NCBI GenBank assembly: GCA_947177085.1 | Contig: CAMWTD010000036.1 | Location: forward strand, 1-14,045 | DNA length: 14,045 bases | Direction of reading: 5' to 3' | DNA from: an uncultured Desulfovibrio sp. | GTDB taxonomy: Bacteria > Desulfobacterota > Desulfovibrionia > Desulfovibrionales > Desulfovibrionaceae | In this document: piece by piece, positions 1-6,666 of the stretch | Layout of the letters: every line of letters starts with the position of its first letter | Position numbering within the stretch: position 1 is the stretch's first letter | The notes under the pieces: model-generated | Database searches by the model: none | The model's input: the letters and a program-made list of their open reading frames with translations, nothing else | Told to the model about the DNA's origin: nothing | Translations under genes and position numbers: made by a program

Positions 1-201
1 GAAGATGTCCGTGTCGGGCGGATAAAAGGCCCTCTGGCTCAGGATCTCCTGCTCGAGATCCTCCGGCGTGGTGACGAGAAACGGATACTCCTTGAGCCGG
101 TAACAGAAATTGCACTTGTTCCAGTTACAACTCTGGGTCACGGGCAAGAGCAGCGAATTGGCCTCCATGGGGGGCCGGTAGACGGGTTCCGCGAACTTCA
201 T
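1..201 (-). CDS. Radical SAM protein, N-terminal part (runs off left edge)
   Basis: Only the first 67 codons are inside the window; the frame is open to base 1. The protein starts MKFAEPVYRPPMEANSLLLP and then shows Cys25, Cys30 and Cys33 in the arrangement CNWNKCNFC (Cx4CxxC), preceded by a VTQSCNW beta-strand/loop. This matches the [4Fe-4S]-cluster loop of the radical SAM subfamily whose members typically read 'RPPSEA.SLLLQVT.GCSHN.CTFC'; these are often annotated as B12-binding-like or coproporphyrinogen-oxidase-like radical SAM proteins and their substrates are mostly unknown. The cluster would reductively cleave S-adenosylmethionine. The start is chosen because GAGGAGG lies about 7 bases upstream and a consensus-like promoter precedes it. 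No function can be deduced from the fragment; its neighbour is an unrelated porin transcribed in the same direction. Confidence 0.85.
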   Translation of the reverse strand, partial: MKFAEPVYRPPMEANSLLLPVTQSCNWNKCNFCYRLKEYPFLVTTPEDLEQEILSQRAFYPPDTDIF

Positions 202-240
202 CCTTGCCTCCTCATTTTTGTATCAGTTGACATAAATTTT

Positions 241-269
241 TGTGTAGGAAAACCGTAGCAGGATGTCAA
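241..269 (-). promoter_or_regulatory. Sigma70-type promoter of the radical SAM gene
   Basis: On the minus strand a perfect -35 box TTGACA (264-269) is separated by exactly 17 bases from TACACA (241-246) as the -10 box. Transcription would start near 234, giving a leader of about 33 nt with GAGGAGG just before the ATG at 201. Confidence 0.6.
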
Positions 270-388
270 GCGGGGGCCATGGGGCGCACTGCACCTGAGA
301 GAGTGCGGCACGCGGGTGGAAGGAGCTGCGCCCCTTGCCGGAAAGAAGATGCGGGATTTGCCGGGTGGCCGGGGCGTCTCCGGCAGCC

Positions 389-1942
389 TCAAAAGGACGC
401 GATAAAGCTCAGGTTCACATTCCAGGCGTTGGCCGTGGAGGGGATGGCCTCGCCCAAGGCGTGTCGCGCGCCCCAGGCATCTTCGCCGGCGTCCAGCGTG
501 AGGCCGATCCAGCCCGCGCTGCAAAAGAGCGAAAAATGCTCGTTGAGCCTGCACCGGGCCGTGGTGGCGAGCTCCAGCGCGCTGTCGCCCGTGGTGAGAT
601 AGAGGTTGGGCATCCCGAGGTCCGCGCCGCCGCCCGCCCGCGCCCCGGGAAGCGCCATGCCGTTGGCCCAGAGGCCCTGAAGCGACAGCTTGCGCGCCAT
701 GGCCCGGCTGTTCGTGCCCCGGATATAGTTGAAATAGAGGGTCTGCGACAGGTTCTCCCAAAAGCGCAGGTGCGCGGCCCGGACGCCGATGCCGAAAGTG
801 CCCGCGAGATTGTTGCCGATGAGCGCGTTGCGCTCGATGTAGTGCGAGCCGTCATAGGCCAGCGGCGAATAGGTGATGGAATTGCCCGGATCAAGCGCCG
901 GCAGGCGCTCCGAGCCGTTGGCCGGGTTGGCGTCGTCGCCGCTGGCGTACCAGGCGTAAACGCCGGGCATCCCCCAGTCATGCTCGGAATCGAGGCAGAG
1001 GGTGGCGAGCCAGCCGCGCCGGTCCAGGCGGCTGTCGTCCCTCCAGCGTGTTTCGCCATATTCCGCGTCAAAGCTTATCCGCAAGTGGGCGAGCAGGTCG
1101 ATCTTTCCGGTCAGGCCCGCCCAGAAGGCCGTGGCGCGCGAGCTCACGGCCCGCTCGCCGTTGGCGTCCGCAAAGTCCCGGTGACGGCTGCCGCCGGCAG
1201 GGAACATGCCCTCGCGGAAATTGCCGGCGTCGCCCCCCATGTTGGCGAAATTGCCGAAGGGGTAGCGCTCGTTCTCCCCGCGCGCTGCATGGGGCTCGAC
1301 GACGGCAAAGGCCCCCCAGGGCACGAGGGTCGCCTTTTCCAGTTGCAGGGGCACGAGCAGGCCGAAGGCGTCCACATTGTCGCCAAAAACCGGGCTGGCC
1401 GCGCTGCCGGGGCCGTTGTCGTTGTAGGGTCGGGCCCAGGCCCCGGTGACGCTGAGCCGCTCCGAAAAGGCCCAGTTGGCGACCACCGCGGCCACGCTGC
1501 CATTAAAGATGGAATTGCCCGAGGCATAGGCCGGCGTCTTGATGCTCTGGATGCCCATGCGCACCCTGAGGGGCGCGGTGGGCAGGGCCCAGTCGATGAA
1601 GGCGTTGCCCACCTTGACCATGCGCCCGTCCGCGCCGAGGGCGCCGCCGCTTTCCTCCTGCCCCCAGATGATGTCGCCGATGTCGAGGTAAAGGCTGCCC
1701 GAAAGCGTGCGCGAGACCTCGGCGTCCAGTTGCAGGGCCACCTTCTCGCGCGCGTTGAAATTGTCCTGGCCGGGGATGAAGCCGGTGAAGCCGGCATCCT
1801 GCACGAACTTGCCGTTCATGCCGTAGCCGAAGCTCGCTATCCACTGGCCGCGGGCCTTGAAATCCACGGCGCTGGCCGCCCCCGGGGCGACCAGCGCCAG
1901 CAGGCAGAGCGTATGGAGGCAAAGGGCGGCGAATCGCTTCAT
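389..1942 (-). CDS. Outer membrane porin, Desulfovibrio homotrimeric type (porin 1)
   Basis: A 517-residue secreted beta-barrel protein expected to form general diffusion channels in the outer membrane. The signal peptide MKRFAALCLHTLCLLALVAP... ends in an AxA-type site (GAASA|VDF) at about residue 25. The mature part is rich in alternating aromatic/polar strands, contains the family-typical block WYASGDD...NGSERLP, an 'IGDIIWG...GGALGADG' segment and ends in ...LSFIASF, a terminal Phe as in BAM substrates. It is a clear paralogue of the porin at 8697-10310 (shared IDWA.P, RMGIQ, RP.NDN, WG.PG). The frame continues upstream to a TTG at 2026, but that lies at the predicted transcription start and the signal peptide begins at 1942, so 1942 is preferred. 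There is no good Shine-Dalgarno before this ATG, which is odd. No T-tailed terminator is visible downstream. It is divergent from the oxalate genes; a role in oxalate or formate passage is possible but unproven. Confidence 0.9.
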   Translation of the reverse strand: MKRFAALCLHTLCLLALVAPGAASAVDFKARGQWIASFGYGMNGKFVQDAGFTGFIPGQDNFNAREKVALQLDAEVSRTLSGSLYLDIGDIIWGQEESGGALGADGRMVKVGNAFIDWALPTAPLRVRMGIQSIKTPAYASGNSIFNGSVAAVVANWAFSERLSVTGAWARPYNDNGPGSAASPVFGDNVDAFGLLVPLQLEKATLVPWGAFAVVEPHAARGENERYPFGNFANMGGDAGNFREGMFPAGGSRHRDFADANGERAVSSRATAFWAGLTGKIDLLAHLRISFDAEYGETRWRDDSRLDRRGWLATLCLDSEHDWGMPGVYAWYASGDDANPANGSERLPALDPGNSITYSPLAYDGSHYIERNALIGNNLAGTFGIGVRAAHLRFWENLSQTLYFNYIRGTNSRAMARKLSLQGLWANGMALPGARAGGGADLGMPNLYLTTGDSALELATTARCRLNEHFSLFCSAGWIGLTLDAGEDAWGARHALGEAIPSTANAWNVNLSFIASF

Positions 1943-2031
1943 AAAGGCGGGTAATGGCAAGGACCGGCCGGAGAACGCCCGGGGCCGTCCCGGTATCTCC
2001 CGGCAATGTTTGGAATTTTCTCTCAAGGCCC

Positions 2032-2060
2032 CTTGTACAAAAAAAATTTGCTAACGTAAA
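2032..2060 (-). promoter_or_regulatory. Sigma70-type promoter of porin 1
   Basis: On the minus strand TTTACG (2055-2060) and TACAAG (2032-2037) are 17 bases apart, with an A/T-rich spacer carrying eight consecutive T. The same TACAAG -10 box occurs in the tRNA-Ala promoter of this window. Transcription would start near 2025, leaving an untranslated leader of about 83 nt to the ATG at 1942. Confidence 0.5.
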
Positions 2061-2163
2061 TACGCAGGAAATGCCGACTTTTTTGTTCGCCGCGCCGGGC
2101 CGGCGCGAGGCCGGGACGCCGCCACGCCGCCGCTCGTGCCGGGGCTGGTTGATTTTTAGACAG

Positions 2164-2217
2164 GTGCGCAATTTTTTTACAGGGGATGGGCAAGGCCGAT
2201 GCCTAAAAATTGCGCAC
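2164..2217. promoter_or_regulatory. 13-bp perfect inverted repeat, candidate enhancer (activator-binding) site
   Basis: GTGCGCAATTTTT (2164-2176) and its exact complement AAAAATTGCGCAC (2205-2217) flank a 28-base spacer. Each arm carries a near-palindromic core close to TTGCGCAA, the cores being 46 bp apart. Relative to the start predicted from the sigma54-type promoter at 2281-2297, the cores lie at about -140 and -94, the usual position for enhancer-binding-protein sites. The arms could also be bound by a repressor of porin 1, or form a long-loop hairpin. The rest of the 1943-2349 gap holds the two promoters and a GC-rich near-palindrome at 2091-2107 (CGCGCCGG-G-CCGGCGCG); I see no gene in it. 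Confidence 0.5.
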
Positions 2218-2280
2218 AGCCCGCCGGGGGGCATTTTCCCATTCTGGCCTCAAATCCTTGCCTGAAGTCAATTCCCTTAT

Positions 2281-2297
2281 TTGGCAAGGTTTATGCT
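2281..2297 (+). promoter_or_regulatory. Sigma54 (RpoN)-type -24/-12 promoter of the oxalate cluster
   Basis: TTGGCAAGGTTTATGCT matches the sigma54 consensus TTGGCACGNNNNTTGCW at all but two defined positions. The invariant GG (2283-2284) and GC (2295-2296) are exactly 10 bases apart. Transcription would start near 2308, about 42 nt before the frc ATG. I see no convincing sigma70 promoter in this stretch. Sigma54 promoters need an AAA+ enhancer-binding protein; none is encoded in the window, but a suitable dyad lies upstream at 2164-2217. Confidence 0.6.
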
Positions 2298-2349
2298 TCA
2301 GGGCAGACAACGTACCTTTCCCATCACCCTTACCACTGAGAGACACTCC

Positions 2350-3648
2350 ATGAACACCGCTCCTTTGCAAGGCATCAAAATCGTCGACTTCACCGCCGTC
2401 CAGTCCGGCCCCTCCTGCACCCAGCTGCTCGCCTGGCTCGGCGCCGACGTCATCAAAATCGAGCGTCCCGGTCACGGCGACGCCACCCGTAAAGAATTGC
2501 AGTTCGACCCGGACTGCCCGAGCTATTACTTCCTGCAGCTCAACTCCAACAAAAAATCCCTGAGTCTCGACGCGGCCACGCCCGACGGCAAGGAAATCCT
2601 GACGCGCCTCATCAAGGAAGCCGACATCTTCGTGGAAAACCTCCATCCCGGCGCCATGGACAAGCTGGGCTTCTCCTGGGAAGTGGTTCACAAACTGAAC
2701 CCCAAGTGCATCTACGGCACGCTGAAAGGCTTCCCCCTGTCCTCGCGCTTCGCGCACCTGAAGGCCTATGAGCCTGTCGCGCAGGTGACGGCGGCCGCCG
2801 CCTCCACCACCGGCTGGTGGGAAGGCCCGGACAATATCCCGACCCAGAGCGGCGCGGCCCTGGGCGACTCCAACACCGGCATGCACCTCGCCATCGGCCT
2901 GCTCGCCGCCCTCGTGCAGCGCGAGCACACCGGCGAAGGCTGCCTCGTGTACCAGTCCATGCACAATGCCTGCCTCAACCTCTGCCGCATCAAGACGCGC
3001 GACCAGCTCACCCTCGACCGCATCGGCTATCTCACGCAGTTCCCGCAGTATCCCGACCAGAAGTTCGGCGACTATGTGCCGCGCTCCGGCAACCAGGAAG
3101 GCTCGGGCGTGCTCGGCTGGACCTACAAGTGCAAGAACTTCCCCAAGGACCCCAACGACTGCGTCTACATCATCATCCAGCGCGACGCCAAGAGCTTCGA
3201 GAAGTTCTGCGAGGGCATGGGCTTCCAGGACTGGCTCACCAACCCCGATTTCAACACCGCCGACGCGCGCGACAAGCATAAGCAGGCCATCTACAAGCGC
3301 ATCGGCGAATGGGCGGCCACGCGCGACAAGTACGAAGTGACCGAACACCTCGCCAAGTACGCCGTTCCCGTGGGCCCGGTGCTCAACACCAAGGAAATCA
3401 TGACCGACGAGAGCCTCTATGACGGCAACACCCTCGTCAAGATTGACCAGCCCGGCTACGGCGGCAAGGTCGGCACCTTCGTCACCGTGGGCGTGCCCTT
3501 CACCATGAGCAACTTCCAGCCCACCTACGGCCCCTGCCCGACCCTGGGCGGCAACAACGAGGAAGTCCTCAAGAGCGTGGGCTTCACCGACGCGGACATC
3601 GCCAAGTTCGCGGCCAACGGTACCACCGAGCCGCTCAAGAAGGCGTAG
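2350..3648 (+). CDS. frc: Formyl-CoA:oxalate CoA-transferase
   Basis: A 432-residue class III (CaiB/BaiF, family III) CoA-transferase of the cytoplasm. It moves CoA from formyl-CoA to oxalate, giving oxalyl-CoA and formate. The N-terminal GIKIVDFTAVQSGPSCTQLL / GADVIKIERPG.GD Rossmann segment is typical. Asp173 in SGAALGDSNTGMH aligns with catalytic Asp169 of Oxalobacter formigenes Frc, and Gln18 with Gln17. The length fits (416-428 in characterised enzymes), and oxc follows, which makes oxalate the likely acceptor. Two differences stand out: the position of the substrate-pocket Trp48 is Glu49 (TRKELQ instead of TRGWLQ), and the flexible GGGGQ glycine loop reads EGSGV in the GNQEGSGVLGW segment. 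The start is at 2350 because homology begins there; the frame stays open up to a TTG at 2281 inside the promoter. The SD is weak (GAGAG). Likely transcribed from the sigma54-type promoter. Confidence 0.9.
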   Translation: MNTAPLQGIKIVDFTAVQSGPSCTQLLAWLGADVIKIERPGHGDATRKELQFDPDCPSYYFLQLNSNKKSLSLDAATPDGKEILTRLIKEADIFVENLHPGAMDKLGFSWEVVHKLNPKCIYGTLKGFPLSSRFAHLKAYEPVAQVTAAAASTTGWWEGPDNIPTQSGAALGDSNTGMHLAIGLLAALVQREHTGEGCLVYQSMHNACLNLCRIKTRDQLTLDRIGYLTQFPQYPDQKFGDYVPRSGNQEGSGVLGWTYKCKNFPKDPNDCVYIIIQRDAKSFEKFCEGMGFQDWLTNPDFNTADARDKHKQAIYKRIGEWAATRDKYEVTEHLAKYAVPVGPVLNTKEIMTDESLYDGNTLVKIDQPGYGGKVGTFVTVGVPFTMSNFQPTYGPCPTLGGNNEEVLKSVGFTDADIAKFAANGTTEPLKKA

Positions 3649-3658
3649 CGAAAAAGAG

Positions 3659-3696
3659 CCCGGAAGCGGGAGCCTCCACCCCCTCTTCCGGGTTTT
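3659..3696 (+). terminator. Hairpin with short T run after frc (partial terminator)
   Basis: CCCGGAAG (3659-3666) pairs with CTTCCGGG (3685-3692) and is followed by TTTT. The loop is 18 nt and the T run is short, so readthrough into oxc is plausible; no promoter is evident between here and oxc. It may set the frc:oxc mRNA ratio or protect the frc 3' end. Confidence 0.55.
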
Positions 3697-3798
3697 CACG
3701 CAAGGGCGGCCGCCCCTTCACGAGCCCCCGCACAGAGTTTACCGCCGGGACCTTTTCTTCCCCACTCCCTAACTCTTCCCACCCAGAGGGGCATATAA

Positions 3799-5532
3799 AT
3801 GACGACGCAAGCAAGTTCCGCGGCCGCTCCGCACTTTCCTGAACAGATCACCGGCATGTATATCCTCGCCAAGGCGCTCAAAAACGCCGGCCTCGACACC
3901 ATGTACGGCCTCGTGGGCATCCCGGTGACGGATTTCGCCTATCTCTGCCAGCAGCAGGGCATCAAGTTCGTGGGCTTCCGCTTCGAGCAGCAGGCGGGCA
4001 TGGCCGCGGCCACGCACGGCTACCTCACCGGCAAGCCGGGCCTGCTCCTCACGGTGAGCTCTCTCGGTTTCCTCAACGGCCTCACGGCCACCATCAACGC
4101 CACGGTCAACTGCTATCCCATGATCCAGATTTCCGGCTCCAGCGACCGCGAGCCCGTGGACATGGGCCAGGGCGGCTATGAAGACCTTGACCAGCTCAAC
4201 GTGGCCAAGGGCCTCGTGAAGGCCGCCTTCCGCGTCAACGACCCCAAGGACATCCCCACGGCCGTGGCCCGCGCCTACCGCGCCGCGGTTTCCGGGCGGC
4301 CCGGCGGCGTCTATCTGGACATCACCACGCCGTGCCTCGGCCAGATCGTGGACGCCAAGACGGCCGAGCCCTGGTATTTCACGCCGGTGGACCCGTGCCC
4401 GAAGATGATTCCCGCGCCCGACTCCGTCGACCGCGCGCTCAAGCTCTTGGCCTCGGCCAAGCGGCCGGCCATCCTGCTCGGCAAGGGCGCGGCCTATGCC
4501 CAGATCGACGACAAGATCAAGGCCCTCGTCGAGAAGACGGGCATCCCCTTCTACCCCATGTCCATGGCCAAGGGCCTCATGCCGGACAATCACCCGCTGA
4601 GCGCTCTCGCCTGCCGCTCCACCATCATGGAGAAGGCCGACGTGGTCATGCTCGTGGGCGCGCGCCTCAACTGGCTGCTTTCGCGCGGCCACGGCAAGTG
4701 GAACCCGGAAGGCAAGTTCATCCAGCTTGACATCGACCCGGACGAGATGGACTGCAACCGGCCCATCGCCGCGCCCGTGGTGGGCGACCTCGACAGCTCC
4801 GTCTCGGCCATCCTCGAGAAGCTGCCCAACTACAAGATGAGCATGGACCCCTCGTGGGTGAGCGGCCTCCAGGCCGAGACCAAGGAAAAGAACGGCAAGT
4901 TCGCCGAGCGCCTGGCCTCCCACGCCAAGGACATGCCCATGACCCACTGGGCCGCGCTCAACGCCATCAAGCCCATCATCGAGGGCAACCCGGACGTCAT
5001 CCTCGTCAACGAGGGCGCCAACACCCTTGACGACACCCGCGACACCATCGACATGTTCAAGCCCCGCCACCGCATCGACTGCGCCACCTGGGCCATCATG
5101 GGCATGGGCATGGGCTCCGTGATCGGCGCGGCCGTTTCCACGGGCAAGAGCGTGGTCGCCATCGAGGGCGACTCGGCCTTCGGCTTCTCCGGCATGGAAG
5201 TGGCCACCATCTGCCGCTTCAAGCTGCCCTGCACGGTGGTGGTGTTCAACAACGGCGGCATCTACAACGGCATCGGCGTCAACATGGCGCACAACGGCGA
5301 CCCGGCGCCCACCACGCTGGACATCAACGCCCGTTACGAAAAGATCGGCGAAGCCTTCGGCGCCAAGGGCTACTATGTGACCACGCCCGAAGAGCTCAAG
5401 GCCGCGCTCACCGAGTCCATCGCCTCCAAGAAGCCCTGCATCATCAACGTGCAGCTCGCGGCGGACTCCGGCAAGGAAAGCGGCCACATCGGCTACCTCA
5501 ACCCTGAAGCTCTCCAGCATCCCATCGCCTAG
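3799..5532 (+). CDS. oxc: Oxalyl-CoA decarboxylase
   Basis: A 577-residue thiamine-diphosphate enzyme that decarboxylates oxalyl-CoA to formyl-CoA and CO2, consuming a proton in the cytoplasm. It has the three-domain layout of the family: N-terminal Pyr domain with the activating Glu63 in FRFEQQAGMAA (Glu56 in O. formigenes Oxc), active-site loop Tyr127-Glu128 (Tyr120-Glu121), a central domain around residues 200-350, and a C-terminal PP domain with Mg/ThDP motif Gly457-Asp458-Ser459 ... Asn484-Asn485 and Tyr489 (Tyr483). The C-terminal ESGHIGYLNP segment fits the lid that closes on the CoA ester. Length is close to the 560-570 usual for the family. AGAGGGG lies 7 bases before the ATG. It lies 150 bp after frc and 66 bp before the carrier gene, so co-transcription is likely. 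Both CoA-linked steps of oxalate breakdown are therefore encoded together. Confidence 0.95.
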   Translation: MTTQASSAAAPHFPEQITGMYILAKALKNAGLDTMYGLVGIPVTDFAYLCQQQGIKFVGFRFEQQAGMAAATHGYLTGKPGLLLTVSSLGFLNGLTATINATVNCYPMIQISGSSDREPVDMGQGGYEDLDQLNVAKGLVKAAFRVNDPKDIPTAVARAYRAAVSGRPGGVYLDITTPCLGQIVDAKTAEPWYFTPVDPCPKMIPAPDSVDRALKLLASAKRPAILLGKGAAYAQIDDKIKALVEKTGIPFYPMSMAKGLMPDNHPLSALACRSTIMEKADVVMLVGARLNWLLSRGHGKWNPEGKFIQLDIDPDEMDCNRPIAAPVVGDLDSSVSAILEKLPNYKMSMDPSWVSGLQAETKEKNGKFAERLASHAKDMPMTHWAALNAIKPIIEGNPDVILVNEGANTLDDTRDTIDMFKPRHRIDCATWAIMGMGMGSVIGAAVSTGKSVVAIEGDSAFGFSGMEVATICRFKLPCTVVVFNNGGIYNGIGVNMAHNGDPAPTTLDINARYEKIGEAFGAKGYYVTTPEELKAALTESIASKKPCIINVQLAADSGKESGHIGYLNPEALQHPIA

Positions 5533-5540
5533 CGGAAGCG

Positions 5541-5564
5541 GGGGCCGGGGACGTTCCCGGCCCC
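5541..5564 (+). other. Intercistronic hairpin between oxc and the carrier gene
   Basis: GGGGCCGGG (5541-5549) and CCCGGCCCC (5556-5564) form a 9-bp perfect stem with the loop GACGTT. There is no T run behind it, so it is more likely an mRNA-stabilising or ratio-setting element than a terminator. Confidence 0.55.
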
Positions 5565-5598
5565 TCCACCTCACCTGCATCCCCAAGGGGAAGATTTC

Positions 5599-6564
5599 AT
5601 GTCACATATCATCCTGTACGCCATCGTGCCGATCGTGGTGGTCATGCTGGCCGGGTACATCTCCGGCAAGAAGGGCATCTTCAACGGCGAAGACTCCAAG
5701 AAGTTCAACAAGGTCGTCCTTGACTACGCCCTGCCCGCGGCTCTGTTCGTCTCCATCGCCCAGGCCAGCCGCGACATGCTCTACAAGGACATCAAGCTCT
5801 CCCTGGTCTCGCTTGTGGTCATCATGGCCTGCTTCATGGCCGTGTATTTCATCTACAGGTGCTTCAAGAACAACACCGGCGCGGACGCTGCCGTGTCCGC
5901 ACTGATCAGCGGTTCCCCCACCATCGGCTTCCTCGGGTTCGCCGTGCTGGAGCCGATTTTCGGCGCCACGCCGGCCGTGGCCCTGGTGGTCGCCATCGTG
6001 GGCATCGTGGTCAACGCCGTGGGCATCCCGGTGGGTCTCTCGCTGCTCAACGCCTCGCTGGAAAAGCAGAAGGGCGGCAAGAAGGAAAGCGCGTGGCTGC
6101 CGGTCATCCACGCCCTGGAACAGCCCGTTGCCTGGTCGCCCATCCTGGCGGTGATCTGGGTGCTCGTGGGCATTCCGTGGCCTGAATGGGCGAGCCCGTC
6201 CTTCGACCTCATCGCCAAGGCCAACGCCTCCATGGCCGTGTTCTCCGCCGGCATCACCCTCTCGTCCATCAAGGTGGTCATCAACTGGCAGGCCATCCTG
6301 GGCTCCATCCTGAAGCTCATCGTCATGCCGGCGCTCGCCCTCATCGGCGGCGTGCTCTGCGCCATGGATCCGCTGAACATCAAGATGCTGGTCGTGGCCT
6401 GCGCCCTGCCCCCGGCCTTCTCCGGCATCATCATCGCCGACGAGTACGACACCTACGTGGCCACGGGCACCTCGTCCCTGACACTCAGCGTCATCCTCTT
6501 CATCGGCTTCTGCCCGCTGTGGATCTGGATCACCGACCGCGTGCTCGCGGGCGCGTGGTTCTAG
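5599..6564 (+). CDS. AEC-family (auxin efflux carrier-like) transporter, probable oxalate/formate carrier
   Basis: A 321-residue inner-membrane protein with about ten hydrophobic segments (roughly 4-22, 40-56, 66-88, 100-120, 124-150, 176-194, 207-226, 231-254, 261-281, 291-312). Family features are the N-terminal IVPIVVVMLAGYISGKKG...F...DYALPAALF pattern and the central gap where an amphipathic KQKGGKKES loop separates two five-helix halves. AEC proteins carry organic anions such as malate or malonate; E. coli YfdV, from the frc-oxc-yfdV operon, is a member. Position directly after oxc suggests oxalate uptake, possibly in exchange for formate, instead of the major-facilitator antiporter OxlT of Oxalobacter. 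Substrate is inferred from context only. The SD is AAGGGGA, about 7 bases before the ATG; the gene is followed by a strong terminator. Confidence 0.85.
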   Translation: MSHIILYAIVPIVVVMLAGYISGKKGIFNGEDSKKFNKVVLDYALPAALFVSIAQASRDMLYKDIKLSLVSLVVIMACFMAVYFIYRCFKNNTGADAAVSALISGSPTIGFLGFAVLEPIFGATPAVALVVAIVGIVVNAVGIPVGLSLLNASLEKQKGGKKESAWLPVIHALEQPVAWSPILAVIWVLVGIPWPEWASPSFDLIAKANASMAVFSAGITLSSIKVVINWQAILGSILKLIVMPALALIGGVLCAMDPLNIKMLVVACALPPAFSGIIIADEYDTYVATGTSSLTLSVILFIGFCPLWIWITDRVLAGAWF

Positions 6565-6599
6565 CGGCAAGCTCTCGAATCATCGAACGCATAACGCAC

Positions 6600-6633
6600 G
6601 TCCCGGCAGCCCTCGCGGCCGCCGGGACTTTTT
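6600..6633 (+). terminator. Rho-independent terminator of the oxalate cluster
   Basis: GTCCCGGC (6600-6607) pairs with GCCGGGAC (6621-6628). The stem continues inward as GCC/GGC past a single A-C mismatch to a CTCGC loop, and TTTTT follows at 6629-6633. Confidence 0.85.
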
Positions 6634-6666
6634 GCGCCCGGAAGCCATGCCCCCGGGGAGAAACGC

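Noticed and set aside
227..255. Plus-strand TTGACA as a promoter divergent from the radical SAM gene
   Set aside because: No acceptable -10 box lies 16-18 bases downstream and no plus-strand gene follows.
335..1954. 539-codon open frame on the plus strand opposite porin 1
   Set aside because: The translation is Ala/Gly/Arg-rich with no domain, while the minus strand shows signal peptide, porin motifs and terminal Phe.
2203..3699. 498-codon open frame on the minus strand opposite frc
   Set aside because: Same type of shadow: low-complexity Gly/Val/Glu/His translation, while the plus strand encodes a full class III CoA-transferase.
3704..3715. Perfect 12-bp palindrome GGGCGGCCGCCC between frc and oxc
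   Set aside because: It has no spacer and is made only of G/C in a GC-rich genome, so chance is a good explanation and it cannot form a normal hairpin.
3769..5586. 605-codon open frame on the minus strand opposite oxc
   Set aside because: It is a shadow of a very GC-rich gene: His/Gly/Val/Ala-rich low-complexity translation, no recognisable domain, and full overlap with a textbook oxalyl-CoA decarboxylase.
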